A DNA stretch of 43,006 nucleotides from an uncultured Geobacter sp. GTDB lineage: Bacteria; Desulfobacterota; Desulfuromonadia; Geobacterales; DSM-12255. Each line of letters begins with the position of its first letter. Position 1 is the first letter of the stretch. The translations under genes were made by a program, and so were the position numbers. The stretch lies in the NCBI GenBank assembly GCA_937860145.1, contig CALMBF010000180.1:1-43006 (forward strand). Reading direction: 5' to 3'. This document shows positions 14,469-23,179 of this stretch, one piece after another. Below the pieces are notes generated by a model that saw only the letters and a list, made by a program, of their open reading frames with translations, had not been told where the DNA came from and searched no databases.

Positions 14469-16298
14469 GTGACATTCCTCGATCTGATCAGAGAGCAGAT
14501 ACTCATAGGCGACGGAGCCATCGGCACCATGCTCTACAGCAAGGGGGTCGGTCTCGATGCCAACTTCGAACACCTGAATCTCGTCCGCCCCTCCCTGGTG
14601 GGCGAACTGCACCGGGAATACCTGGCAGCCGGGGCCCGGGTGATCGAGACGAACACCTTCGGTGCCAACTACACCCGCCTGGCCCCCATCGGCCTGGAGA
14701 AAAAGACCAGGGAGCTCAACCTCCAGGGGGCCGTCATCGCCAGGAATGCCGTCACCGCTGCGGCGCTGGGTGAACCGGCCTTCGTTGCCGGCTCCATCGG
14801 CCCCCTCCTCCGCCTCAAGGGGGAGGAGCGGGAACTGGGCACCGACCAGGTCACCGCCATTTTCCGGGAACAGGTGGCCGGCCTGGCGGAGGGGGGTGTT
14901 GACCTCTTCATCCTGGAGACGTTTTCCGACCTTGAGCAGCTCGTCTGCGCCCTGAGGGCGGCTAAAGAGACCGGCCTCCCCGTGATCGCCAGCATGGCCT
15001 ATCAGGAGGGGGAGCGGACCGGAAACGGGGTTGACGTCGTCACCGCGGCGGCACGCCTCACCGAGGCCGGTGCCGACCTTGTCGGGGCAAACTGCGGCGC
15101 AGGGCCGAGGGAGGTTCTCCTGGCGATCCAGCGGATGGCAACCGTCACCCCGCTCCCCCTGGCGGCATTCGCCAACTCGGGGTTCCCCGAATACCTGGAC
15201 GGCCGCTACATCTACCGCACGACTCCCGAGTATTTCGCCGACAAGGGGGCCGAGATGGCCCTGGCGGGAGCCGCCCTCATCGGCGGCTGCTGCGGCACCA
15301 CCCCCGAGCATATCCGCCAGCTCTCCCTGCGCCTGCACGGGACCTCTCCCCGGAGGGTCCAGCAGGTCGTCAACGGCATCGAGGCGCCCCGTGTGCCGGC
15401 AGCCGCGCCGGCCCGGCAGGGGTTCCTCGCCCGCTGGGGAACGGGGAAAATCGTGACCGTGGAACTGGACCCCCCCCGGGGGCTGGAGTGCGCCAAGATC
15501 ATAGCGGGCTCCCGGATACTGCGGGACGCCGGTGCCGATGCCATCAACATCGCCGAAAACCCCCTGGCGCGGGTACGCATGGGGAACATCGCCCTTGCCC
15601 ACACCATTCAACAGGAGGTGGGGATCGAGGTCATCGTCCATGTTACCTGCCGGGACAGGAACCTCCTCGGCCTGCAGTCGGACCTGATGGGGGCGAGCCT
15701 CCTCGGGATCCGCTCCATTCTTGCCGTCACCGGCGATCCGGCACGGCTGGGGGACCAGACCGGCGCATCGTCGGTCTTCGACCTCAACTCCTTCGGCCTG
15801 ATCAAGCTCATCGCCGACCTGAACAGCGGTGTCAACGGCCTGGGGCAGCCACTGGGGGGGAGCACCGGCTTCACCATCGGCTGTGCCTTCAACCCCAACA
15901 CGCCGAAAATGGAGGTCCAGGTAGGCCGGTTGGAGAAGAAGATTGCCGCGGGTGCCCGGTTCATCCAGACCCAGCCGATCTATGCTGCCGAGCGGGCGCT
16001 GGAGATGGCACGGCTGACCTCCCGGTTCGGGGTACCGCTCCTCATGGGGATCATGCCCCTGGTGGGGGAACGCAACTGCGAATACCTCCACAACGAGGTT
16101 CCGGGAATTGTCATTCCGGACGGGATACGTGCCAGGATGAAGGGGAAAGAGAAGGAGGAGGGGGCTGCCGAGGGTCTGGCCATCGCCAGGGAGCTGATCG
16201 ATGCCGTCAGGGGGGAGATCGACGGTTTCTACATCATTGCCCCCTTCGGCAGACCGGCGCCGGCAGCCGAACTGGTGCGCTACATCAAGGAGGGGTGA
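14469..16298 (+). CDS. Bifunctional homocysteine S-methyltransferase / methylenetetrahydrofolate reductase (YitJ-like)
   Basis: 609 residues. Residues 1 to about 300 form a homocysteine methyltransferase barrel like the N-terminal module of MetH: DGAIGTMLY, IETNTFGAN, FVAGSIGPL. The zinc-binding cysteines are in GANCGAG and IGGCCGTTPEH. Residues from about 320 are a MetF-type flavoprotein: TVELDPPRG, HVTCRDRN, ILAVTGDPA, FIQTQPIY. Together they would couple 5-methyl-THF formation to methionine synthesis. B. subtilis YitJ has the same plan. Whether the N-terminal module accepts methyl groups from folate without cobalamin is unknown. The start is a GTG at 14469 with GGAG eight bases upstream; an upstream in-frame ATG (14382) lacks an SD and adds residues not seen in the family. 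Confidence 0.92.
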   Translation: MTFLDLIREQILIGDGAIGTMLYSKGVGLDANFEHLNLVRPSLVGELHREYLAAGARVIETNTFGANYTRLAPIGLEKKTRELNLQGAVIARNAVTAAALGEPAFVAGSIGPLLRLKGEERELGTDQVTAIFREQVAGLAEGGVDLFILETFSDLEQLVCALRAAKETGLPVIASMAYQEGERTGNGVDVVTAAARLTEAGADLVGANCGAGPREVLLAIQRMATVTPLPLAAFANSGFPEYLDGRYIYRTTPEYFADKGAEMALAGAALIGGCCGTTPEHIRQLSLRLHGTSPRRVQQVVNGIEAPRVPAAAPARQGFLARWGTGKIVTVELDPPRGLECAKIIAGSRILRDAGADAINIAENPLARVRMGNIALAHTIQQEVGIEVIVHVTCRDRNLLGLQSDLMGASLLGIRSILAVTGDPARLGDQTGASSVFDLNSFGLIKLIADLNSGVNGLGQPLGGSTGFTIGCAFNPNTPKMEVQVGRLEKKIAAGARFIQTQPIYAAERALEMARLTSRFGVPLLMGIMPLVGERNCEYLHNEVPGIVIPDGIRARMKGKEKEEGAAEGLAIARELIDAVRGEIDGFYIIAPFGRPAPAAELVRYIKEG

Positions 16299-16327
16299 CT
16301 CACAGGGACAAACTCCCCCAAAGGGGG

Positions 16328-16729
16328 CTACGACTGCAACAGCGTTGCCAGCTCCTCCGGGATGCGGGGACGACCGCGTTCGCCAAGTGCCGTGCCGACG
16401 ATCTTCCCCTGGAGGACAAGTCGCTCGTCAGACATGCGGTAGATATCCTGGTAGAAAGCGAACCGTGCCGCGGACTCCCGTTCCAGACGTACACCGACCC
16501 AGAACGTGTCGCCGCTGGTCAGGGGCTGTTTGTAATCCAGCTCCGCCCTGATCACCACCAGGTTGATCCCCCGATCCGCATATGACTTGAAATCCACCCC
16601 CAGGCTCTTCAGAAACTCGTGCCGGGCATGCTCCAGATACTGTTGGTAAACGGAGTTATTGACGATCCCCTGCATGTCCAGCTCGTAATCCCGCACACTC
16701 ATCTCGATCCGGAACGGATACTCTTTCAT
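16328..16729 (-). CDS. Acyl-CoA thioesterase, 4HBT/YbgC family
   Basis: 133 residues, one hotdog domain. The YbgC-type active-site block is visible: VRDYELDMQGIVNNSVYQQY, followed by EHARHEF. The aspartate normally placed before the helix reads as D22-like MQG context, so substrate class is uncertain. Cytoplasmic. It lies 43 bases downstream of znuB and may be cotranscribed with it, though a metal link is not obvious. ATG with AGGCG upstream. Confidence 0.85.
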   Translation of the reverse strand: MKEYPFRIEMSVRDYELDMQGIVNNSVYQQYLEHARHEFLKSLGVDFKSYADRGINLVVIRAELDYKQPLTSGDTFWVGVRLERESAARFAFYQDIYRMSDERLVLQGKIVGTALGERGRPRIPEELATLLQS

Positions 16730-16772
16730 ATAGGTCGCCTTTTTTTGTGAAGTACTGGCAGCTGCTGGCTGT

Positions 16773-17603
16773 TCAACGTCCCGAAACCGCGGACAGCCTG
16801 CGCCAGGAGAAAGCCAGCATGAAGAGGAGGATGTTGAGCAGGACGATGACGCCGCCGGCAGGGAGGTTCAGGACGAAGGAGAGGATGATCCCGGCCACCA
16901 CCGCCGTCACCGCGAAAAGAGCTGCTGCCACCATGGTGGTGCGGAAGCCGCGGGCCACCTGCAGGGCGGTGACCGCCGGGATGATGAGGAGCGAGGAGAC
17001 GAGGAGGATGCCGACGACCTTCATGGCAAGGACGACCGTGAGGGCGGTCAGGACGGCCAGCAGCCCGTTGATCCGCTCCACCCTGATGCCGCTGCACCTG
17101 GCCAGGTCCTCGTCGAAGGTTATGGCGAAGAGTTCATGGTAGAAGCGGGCGACCGTCCCCATCACCACGAAGAAGAGGAGCAGGGCCAGGAGAAGCTCGC
17201 CGCTGCTGATGGCCAGGATGTTGCCGAACAGGTAGCTGAACAGGTCCACGTTGAACCCGCCGGAAACGCCGGCCAGGACCATGCCGCCGGCGATTCCGGC
17301 CGCCGAGACGATGCCGATGGCAGCATCTCCGTAGATCCGGGCCTTGTCCGTCAGCCTGAGGATCCCCAGGGAGGAGAGGAGCACGATCGGCAGGGCGACC
17401 AGGGTCACGTACAGCGGCTTTGCCCTGAGAGCCAGGGCGAGGGCAACACTCCCGAAGGTCACGTGGGAGAGGCCGTCCCCGATGAGGGAGAGCCGGCGCA
17501 GGACGAGAAAAACCCCGAGCACCGCACAGAGCACCCCCACCAGTACCCCGGCAAGCAGCGCCCGCTGCATGAATCCGTATGAAAATATTTCCGTGATCGG
17601 CAT
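16773..17603 (-). CDS. znuB: Zinc/manganese-type ABC transporter permease
   Basis: 276 residues with eight or so hydrophobic segments and the ABC-3 family signatures (LRRLSLIGDGLSHVTFGSVAL, ILLVSSLLIIPAVTA). It imports divalent metal with ZnuC and ZnuA. The ATP-binding and substrate-binding genes lie 3.7 kb upstream on the same strand, separated from it by two glycosyltransferase-like genes. The start codon at 17603 has GAGGAAC upstream. Metal specificity (Zn versus Mn) is not provable from the permease; the histidine-rich ZnuA favours zinc. Confidence 0.92.
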   Translation of the reverse strand: MPITEIFSYGFMQRALLAGVLVGVLCAVLGVFLVLRRLSLIGDGLSHVTFGSVALALALRAKPLYVTLVALPIVLLSSLGILRLTDKARIYGDAAIGIVSAAGIAGGMVLAGVSGGFNVDLFSYLFGNILAISSGELLLALLLFFVVMGTVARFYHELFAITFDEDLARCSGIRVERINGLLAVLTALTVVLAMKVVGILLVSSLLIIPAVTALQVARGFRTTMVAAALFAVTAVVAGIILSFVLNLPAGGVIVLLNILLFMLAFSWRRLSAVSGR

Positions 17604-17619
17604 CAGTTCCTCATTTTTT

Positions 17620-17730
17620 ATTTTTCAACTCGAGCAGGCTGTTGAAAAATTGGGGGTGTTCAAAAACCGACAGATCGTCGCACCCGCAGAAAGCCCAGGT
17701 CGGCGGCGAGATGACGTTTTTCAACAACCT
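17620..17730. repeat. Inverted repeat / MITE-like sequence upstream of znuB
   Basis: AGGCTGTTGAAAAA (17636-17649) and TTTTTCAACAACCT (17717-17730) match as inverted repeats at 13 of 14 bases, about 95 bp end to end. A second copy of TTTTTCAAC at 17620 can pair with GTTGAAAAA. It sits exactly at the junction between the glycosyltransferase-like genes and znuB. It could be a non-autonomous element scar or a terminator for the upstream gene. Confidence 0.55.
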
Positions 17731-17731
17731 C

Positions 17732-19615
17732 CTACGGGTGCCCCGGGATGGCGTTCTTCGGGATCTTCACCTCGATCCCCATTTTCTTCGCCTGGGCCAG
17801 GGCGGCCGCATCCAGGGGATTCATGCGCAGCGCCCGGAGCAGCTCCGTGCGTGCCCGCTCCGGTTCACCCGTTTCGGCCAGCACCATGGCCAGGGCCGAG
17901 TGCTTCATGGCGAAGTCGGGCTTGAGGGGGAGTATCCGCTCCAGGTCCTCCCTGATCTGGCCGAGGTAGAGCTTGCCCAGCTGGTAGCGCAGGTAGATCC
18001 TGGCCAGCACCACGAACTGGTTGTCGGGGTTGAGGGCGACCTCGCGATCGAGGAGGGGCAGCACCTCGCTTACCCGCCCCTGCTGCTGGTACTGGTCCAG
18101 GTAGCTCAGATCGAGGAACCGGGGGCGGGCGACCCGGTACTCGTGGCTGGCGATCATCCCGGCCCGTTCCGGTGTCCGCCTGACGAAGACCAGCGACTGG
18201 TTGTCCCAGTAGACCAGCGCCCAGTCGGGGTTGGCCAGCAGGTGGTCGGGGAACCTGCGGCTGAGGAGGTCGTACTCCACCAGGGCATGGTCGAAACCGT
18301 ATTTCCGCTCCGCCTCCCCCCAGGCAGCGGCAGACTCCATGATCCCCTTGTACTCGCCGTATTCGCCGGGGGTGTAGAGCCGGCGGTAGCGGCCGTCGAT
18401 GAACACCTGCCTCCCGCCCCCCCGCCAGATGATGTAGCCGCCGAACCCGTAGCTGTTGAACATCCGCCCCCTGATCCCCTGGTCATCGAGGAAACGGAGG
18501 GCCCCCTCGGGGAACGCCCCCTCCTTCGGGCCGATGCCGAAGGCATACACCGGGCTGTTGAAGACGGTCCAGGGGACGAGGGCCAGCATCGCCGCCCCGA
18601 CCCCGCAGCTCGCCACGAACCCTCCCCGCGGGGAGAGGAGCGGCAGCCGCGCGGAGAGCGTGGCCAGCAGGGCAGAGAAGCAGGGGGCAGCCACCAGGCT
18701 GAAGAGCTCCACCAGGCGCACCTGGCGGAACGACTCGTAGAGGAAGAAGACGAACAGCAGCAGCTGGAAGAGGTTTTTCCACCCCCGCAGCAGGAGGAAA
18801 TAGAGCACGCTCCCGACTGCCAGGATCTGGAAACAGAGGGTGTAGCGCAGGCCGCTGCCGAAGAGGATCTCCCTGGTGATGGGCTGGTACTCTCCCACCA
18901 GGGTGCGGTAGGGGTCGCTGGTCAGGTCGAGGCTCAGGGTGTAGAGCCGATAGGTCTCCGGGTTGGCGAGGGAGGCTGCCACGGTCAGGAGGAGCACCGG
19001 CACCAGGCGGGTTGAGCGGTGCTCAAGCAGCTCCAGGAGCGTTGCCACCCCCAGGGCGAACAGGCCGAATACCGCCCCCACGCTCATGTTGGCCCAGAAG
19101 AGCATGAGCAGCGGCAGGAGGTAGAGCTCCTTCCCGGCTTCCCGGCGCCTCCCCAGGAGGTAGAGGTAGGCTGCCAGGAGGGGGAGGGAGAAGATGTACG
19201 GGCGAACGAAGAGGCGGAAGCGGATGGCGAAGAGCACCAGCACCAGGGTGATGACCGCCGAGGCGGCATGCCACCGCGATGCAGGGGCCGACTCCTTCAT
19301 CTGCAGGTAGAGGAGGCGGAACGTTGCCAGCAGCATGACCGCCTTGAGCAGGTTGAGCCCGAGGAATCCCCCCCCCTTGAAGGTCAGGTAGATGAGGGCA
19401 TCGGCGAGCCACTCGCCGGTGAACTGGTGCCGTCCCGCGGCGGTGTAGGAAAAGCTGTCGCTCCAGGGGAGCTGCCAGGTGGTGCAGATATGCTCACCCA
19501 GCTTCAGGTGCCACCAGAGGTCGTAGTCGGCATACTTCGTCATGCAGACCAGCACCGTGAGGAGGGTCAATGCCGCTGCCAGGACCAGGTTCCCCTGCCT
19601 GTCACTGATGGTCAT
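17732..19615 (-). CDS. Polytopic membrane protein, GT-C-like, with C-terminal TPR region
   Basis: 627 residues. The N-terminal 400 residues contain about ten hydrophobic segments. The first extracytoplasmic loop has DYDLWWHLKLGEHI, which resembles the acidic catalytic loop of GT-C glycosyltransferases. Then comes a soluble region with GYIIWRGGGRQVFIDGRY and a C-terminal stretch with TPR-like helices (LPLLDREVALNPDNQ, LERILPLKPDFAMK, ELLRALRMNPLDA). Proteins of this plan occur in Geobacter next to GT39 enzymes. Its ATG overlaps the upstream GT39 stop (ATGA), so the two are coupled. Specific substrate unknown; surface glycan or protein glycosylation is possible. Confidence 0.75.
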   Translation of the reverse strand: MTISDRQGNLVLAAALTLLTVLVCMTKYADYDLWWHLKLGEHICTTWQLPWSDSFSYTAAGRHQFTGEWLADALIYLTFKGGGFLGLNLLKAVMLLATFRLLYLQMKESAPASRWHAASAVITLVLVLFAIRFRLFVRPYIFSLPLLAAYLYLLGRRREAGKELYLLPLLMLFWANMSVGAVFGLFALGVATLLELLEHRSTRLVPVLLLTVAASLANPETYRLYTLSLDLTSDPYRTLVGEYQPITREILFGSGLRYTLCFQILAVGSVLYFLLLRGWKNLFQLLLFVFFLYESFRQVRLVELFSLVAAPCFSALLATLSARLPLLSPRGGFVASCGVGAAMLALVPWTVFNSPVYAFGIGPKEGAFPEGALRFLDDQGIRGRMFNSYGFGGYIIWRGGGRQVFIDGRYRRLYTPGEYGEYKGIMESAAAWGEAERKYGFDHALVEYDLLSRRFPDHLLANPDWALVYWDNQSLVFVRRTPERAGMIASHEYRVARPRFLDLSYLDQYQQQGRVSEVLPLLDREVALNPDNQFVVLARIYLRYQLGKLYLGQIREDLERILPLKPDFAMKHSALAMVLAETGEPERARTELLRALRMNPLDAAALAQAKKMGIEVKIPKNAIPGHP

Positions 19616-21225
19616 CGTCTCCCCTCCCCCTTCAGCCGGTACACCAGGATGCGTGACGCGGTATTGGGGACGAACTGCCCGGCGCTGCCGCCGAAGACCG
19701 CAAACCCCTTGTCATCCCGCGAGACGGCGGCAACGCCGTCGAGCTCGTAACCGCTCCCGACAAATTCATTCAGCTTGTGCCTGAAACGTTCTCCGCTCTT
19801 GGAGACCGACAGCCAGGAGCTCAGATCGTCCACGAGGATGACATAGCGGGGCCTGGTCCTGTTCATGTCCTTCAGCATCTCTTCCTGCATGGCTTCGGCG
19901 TAAGGCTGCTCCTCCATGAGGGGATACATGTAGATGTGGCCGGTGGCGGAGAGCCGCCGGGCGTAGAAGTAGATCTGCGGCTCCGAGCCGAGGACCAGGA
20001 TGGGGTCCTTCGGGCCGGTATTGTCCCGCACGTAGCGGGCGACCCCGACCGATTCGGCAAACGGCTTGGTGGTCTGGTACGCCTTTTTCACGTACTCCTC
20101 CGGTGGCGCCACGAAGAGGAACCACCCCTCGGACCAGAGCTGGAAAAGGGTCCCGCCGATGAGGAGCAGGGACAGGACCACCTCCAGGGGCCGGGGCACC
20201 CTGGTCGAGGCAAAGGGGGCGCCGGCCAGCAGGGCAACCACCGGTGCCACCAGGATGAAGTAGTGGGGCCTGAAGTGGAACCCGGGGCAGAGCGCCAGGA
20301 AGGAGCAGAGGAGCAGGGGGAGGAGAAACTTCCGTGCCCTGCCCGACGGGCCGAACAGCACGACAAGCAGCCCACCCAGGGCGAGGAGCCAGTACACCGG
20401 CATGCTGGCGAGGATCTCCCCCATCTGGGAGCGGAAGTTGATCCAGCCGAACCGGATGGGGAGGTCACCGGCGTAACTGGCGGCGTATCTGACCGTCCAG
20501 AGCCAGAACGTGGCAAAGGTCCCCTGGAGGAAGGCGAGCAGGGCCGTCAGGAGATAGGGGATGGCGAAGCCGGACGCCATGGTGACGGCTCCCCCCGCCG
20601 CCAGGGAGAGAGGCCGCGCCTCCAGCAGTACGAACACGACCGCGGCGGCGAGGAACAGCGCCGCGTGCTGTTTCACCAGGAAGGCCAGGCCGAAGAAGAT
20701 GCCGGCGGCAAGGTACCGGTAGGGGGAGGGGCTCTTCTCCCCGGGGATGATCAGGCTGCAGGCGGCCAGGACAAAGAGGACCACGAAGTGGGTGGCATGG
20801 GCAAAGGTGCCGAGGAGATGCTGGCTGACCGTCATGAGCGCAAAGAGCGCGGCGGAGACCAAGCCTGCCCGCCGGGTGAACAGCTTCGTGCCGACCCGGC
20901 AGATGAGGACCGCGGAGACCAGGTTGGCCACCAGCAACCCCAGGTGGATGCCGCTGACGCTCTCGCCGAACACCTTCAGCATCGCCGCATTAAGGTAGAA
21001 CATCCCGGGGAGCTTCATGGAGTAGGCGTGGAGATAGGGGGGGAAGCCGTGGAGGATCAGCTGGCCGGCATAGGCATACTCCCCCTCGTCCCGCTCCAGG
21101 GGGGTCTGCAGCAGGCGGACCCGCACCCAGGTGACCACGGCGAGAGCCGCCACTGCGTACAGGAGCGGCAGCAGGTTCTGGCGGTCGAACCACCCGGAGA
21201 GTATCCCGCTCTTACCCTTTTTCAT
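19612..21225 (-). CDS. ArnT/PMT-like glycosyltransferase family 39 membrane protein
   Basis: 537 residues from the ATG at 21225 (SD GGGAGC). It has about eleven hydrophobic segments. The first periplasmic loop carries LERDEGEYAYAGQLILHG, the DE-type catalytic loop of GT-C family 39 enzymes, which transfer sugars from polyprenyl-phosphate donors. A soluble C-terminal domain follows (LVLGSEPQIYFYARR, YVILVDDLSSW). The gene starts 38 bases after znuC and is coupled to the next membrane gene. A link to metal import is not apparent, so its place inside the znu set is odd. Confidence 0.82.
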   Translation of the reverse strand: MKKGKSGILSGWFDRQNLLPLLYAVAALAVVTWVRVRLLQTPLERDEGEYAYAGQLILHGFPPYLHAYSMKLPGMFYLNAAMLKVFGESVSGIHLGLLVANLVSAVLICRVGTKLFTRRAGLVSAALFALMTVSQHLLGTFAHATHFVVLFVLAACSLIIPGEKSPSPYRYLAAGIFFGLAFLVKQHAALFLAAAVVFVLLEARPLSLAAGGAVTMASGFAIPYLLTALLAFLQGTFATFWLWTVRYAASYAGDLPIRFGWINFRSQMGEILASMPVYWLLALGGLLVVLFGPSGRARKFLLPLLLCSFLALCPGFHFRPHYFILVAPVVALLAGAPFASTRVPRPLEVVLSLLLIGGTLFQLWSEGWFLFVAPPEEYVKKAYQTTKPFAESVGVARYVRDNTGPKDPILVLGSEPQIYFYARRLSATGHIYMYPLMEEQPYAEAMQEEMLKDMNRTRPRYVILVDDLSSWLSVSKSGERFRHKLNEFVGSGYELDGVAAVSRDDKGFAVFGGSAGQFVPNTASRILVYRLKGEGRR

Positions 21226-21263
21226 ATGCTGCTCCCTTTCCCGCCGGGCCGTCGAACCGCACG

Positions 21264-22001
21264 TCAATGATGCCGGTGGCAGATAAGATGCTGGGCATGC
21301 TCGCCGAAAAACGCCGTCATCTCGTCGGACTGGCAGAAGTCGTCAAACGAGCCGTCGAACACTATCTTCTTGTCCACATACATGAAGCGGTTGGCATACT
21401 TGCCGATGCTCCAGGTATCGTGGGTCACCAGGAGCACGGTCGTGCCGTCGCTCCTGTTGACGGTCTCCAGCAGGGCGTAGAAGTGCTCCCTCGTTTCCGG
21501 ATCGAGGGCGGTGGTCGGCTCGTCGAGGATGAGCAGGTCGGGGCGGTTCACCAGCGCCCGGGCCAGAAGAACCCGCTGTTGCTGTCCCCCCGAGAGATCG
21601 CCGATGAGCCGTTTTTTCAGGTCGACGATCCCCATGGTCTCCAGGGCTTGGTCAACGGCATCCGGATCTCCCCCACCCTTTGCGGAGAGCAGGCCGAGGC
21701 GGACGATCTCCCCGACGGTGCCGGGGAAATTGGGGTTGAAAAATCTCAGCCGCTGGGGGAGGTAGCCGACCCGCTGCCAGTCGTTGAACTCACCCCGGCC
21801 GGTGCCGAAAAGTTCCACCGTCCCCGTCGTGGGGGTGACCAGCCCGAGGATGGTCTTGACGAGGGTGCTCTTCCCCGAACCGTTCGGACCGACGATGCCG
21901 ACATAGTCACCGGCACGGACGCGGAACGAGATATTGCGCAGCACCTCCATGCCGCCGTAGCTGCAGCAGATGTTGTCCAGTTTCAGCAGGTCTACCTGCA
22001 T
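21264..22001 (-). CDS. znuC: Zinc/manganese-type ABC transporter ATP-binding protein
   Basis: 245 residues. Walker A GPNGSGKST, signature LSGGQQQR, Walker B LLILDEPTTALD and the switch histidine in LLVTHD are all present. It overlaps the end of znuA by ten bases, which implies translational coupling. Cytoplasmic partner of ZnuB (16.8-17.6 kb) and ZnuA. Confidence 0.94.
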   Translation of the reverse strand: MQVDLLKLDNICCSYGGMEVLRNISFRVRAGDYVGIVGPNGSGKSTLVKTILGLVTPTTGTVELFGTGRGEFNDWQRVGYLPQRLRFFNPNFPGTVGEIVRLGLLSAKGGGDPDAVDQALETMGIVDLKKRLIGDLSGGQQQRVLLARALVNRPDLLILDEPTTALDPETREHFYALLETVNRSDGTTVLLVTHDTWSIGKYANRFMYVDKKIVFDGSFDDFCQSDEMTAFFGEHAQHLICHRHH

Positions 22002-22951
22002 TCGAGACCCTTTCGCAGATTCGCCAGGTTCTCTTCCATCAGGCCGAGGTACGTGACGCCACGGTCAAGCTCCTGCCGGGAAACATTGTGAATACCGTGG
22101 AGCCTGATCAACTGCGCCCCCGTCTCGCCGGCGACCGTCTCCGCCACGCGGGGGGCGAGCAGTTCCTCGAAAAAGACGGCCTTGAGCCCATGCTCCCTGA
22201 CGGTCCTGACCAGCTCCATCATCCGCCGGGGAGACGGCTCACTGTCCGCCGTAATGCCGTAGGCGGAGAGATAGGTGAGGTTGTACCGCCGGGCAAGGTA
22301 GGCAAAGGCAAAGTGCCCGCCATGGATGAACTCCCGGGTCCTGCAGACGGCGAGCCCGTTCCTGAACCGGCTGTCAAGCTCCTCCAGCCTCTTCTTGTAA
22401 GCCGCGGCATTGGCCATGAACAGCTCCCTTTTGGCAGGGGCCCTGGCGGCCATGGCAGCGGCGATGTTGTCCACCATGATCCCGGCATTGGCGATATCCA
22501 GCCAGATATGGGGATCCCTCCCGTGGGAAGCGGAGTGACCGTGGGCATCCGGTTCATCGCCACCTCTCGCGTCCAGGTACCTGGCACCCGCACCGGCCTC
22601 GACCCTCTGGGGAGCCTTGCCCCCTTCCACACCCCTGAACAGGCTCTCACCCCAGGGCTCCATCTCGGCGTTGGTATACACGAAGAGATCGGCCTTGCTC
22701 ACCCGGACGATGTCCTCCGGCTTGGGTTCGAAGCTGTGCGCCTCCACCCCCGGGGGGAGCAGCAGCTGGACCGACACGCTCTCGCCGCCGATGGCGCGGG
22801 CAAAATCGTAGAGCGGGAAGATGGTGGCAACGATACGGAGCCGGCCGTCCCCTTCCAGGTCCCCTCTCCGTGAGCAGGAGCAGCTCACAAGCGCCGTGAC
22901 CACAAGGGCTGCCAGCACGACAAGGCCTGCTTTCGTCCTCCAAGACCCCAT
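21992..22951 (-). CDS. znuA: Metal-binding lipoprotein of the znu transporter
   Basis: 319 residues from the ATG at 22951 (SD GGGGGGA). It has a lipoprotein signal with lipobox LVSC. Cluster A-I solute-binding protein: the metal histidines are in VEAHSFEPKP, DPHIWLD and HGGHFAFAY. A short His/Asp-rich loop HGHSASHGRDPH is typical of zinc rather than manganese binders. IFPLYDFARAIGG and VFFEELLAP are further family blocks. First gene of the znu operon. A good promoter lies about 80 bases upstream. Confidence 0.92.
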   Translation of the reverse strand: MGSWRTKAGLVVLAALVVTALVSCSCSRRGDLEGDGRLRIVATIFPLYDFARAIGGESVSVQLLLPPGVEAHSFEPKPEDIVRVSKADLFVYTNAEMEPWGESLFRGVEGGKAPQRVEAGAGARYLDARGGDEPDAHGHSASHGRDPHIWLDIANAGIMVDNIAAAMAARAPAKRELFMANAAAYKKRLEELDSRFRNGLAVCRTREFIHGGHFAFAYLARRYNLTYLSAYGITADSEPSPRRMMELVRTVREHGLKAVFFEELLAPRVAETVAGETGAQLIRLHGIHNVSRQELDRGVTYLGLMEENLANLRKGLECR

Positions 22952-23031
22952 GTTCCCCCCATCCTCCCCGACAAGTACCCGCACCCCGCCTCACCTGGCG
23001 ACTGCCTGCCGCAGCGGGGAGGCTGACTAGT

Positions 23032-23059
23032 AAAATAACGGCCGTGCGTTCCATGTCAA
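23032..23059 (-). promoter_or_regulatory. Promoter of the znu operon
   Basis: On the minus strand TTGACA (23059-23054), 16-base spacer, TATTTT (23037-23032). I looked for a palindromic Zur operator over it and found none convincing. Confidence 0.55.
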
Positions 23060-23070
23060 GGGAAAAGACC

Positions 23071-23099
23071 TTGCCGAAAGAGAGAATCGCATCTAAAAT
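23071..23099 (+). promoter_or_regulatory. Promoter of the MCP operon
   Basis: TTGCCG (23071-23076), 17-base spacer, TAAAAT (23094-23099). It is divergent from the znu promoter, with only about 12 bases between the -35 boxes. No sigma-28 pattern was found. Confidence 0.45.
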
Positions 23100-23179
23100 G
23101 CAGCGGTTGACATTTCACCCTGCCGGGGCAGACGCCCGGGACGGACATGCCCGGAACCATTATCCCTGAAGGAGAGTCC

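Noticed and set aside
22952-23060. Zur operator over the znu promoter
   Set aside because: No convincing palindrome at the -35/-10 region.
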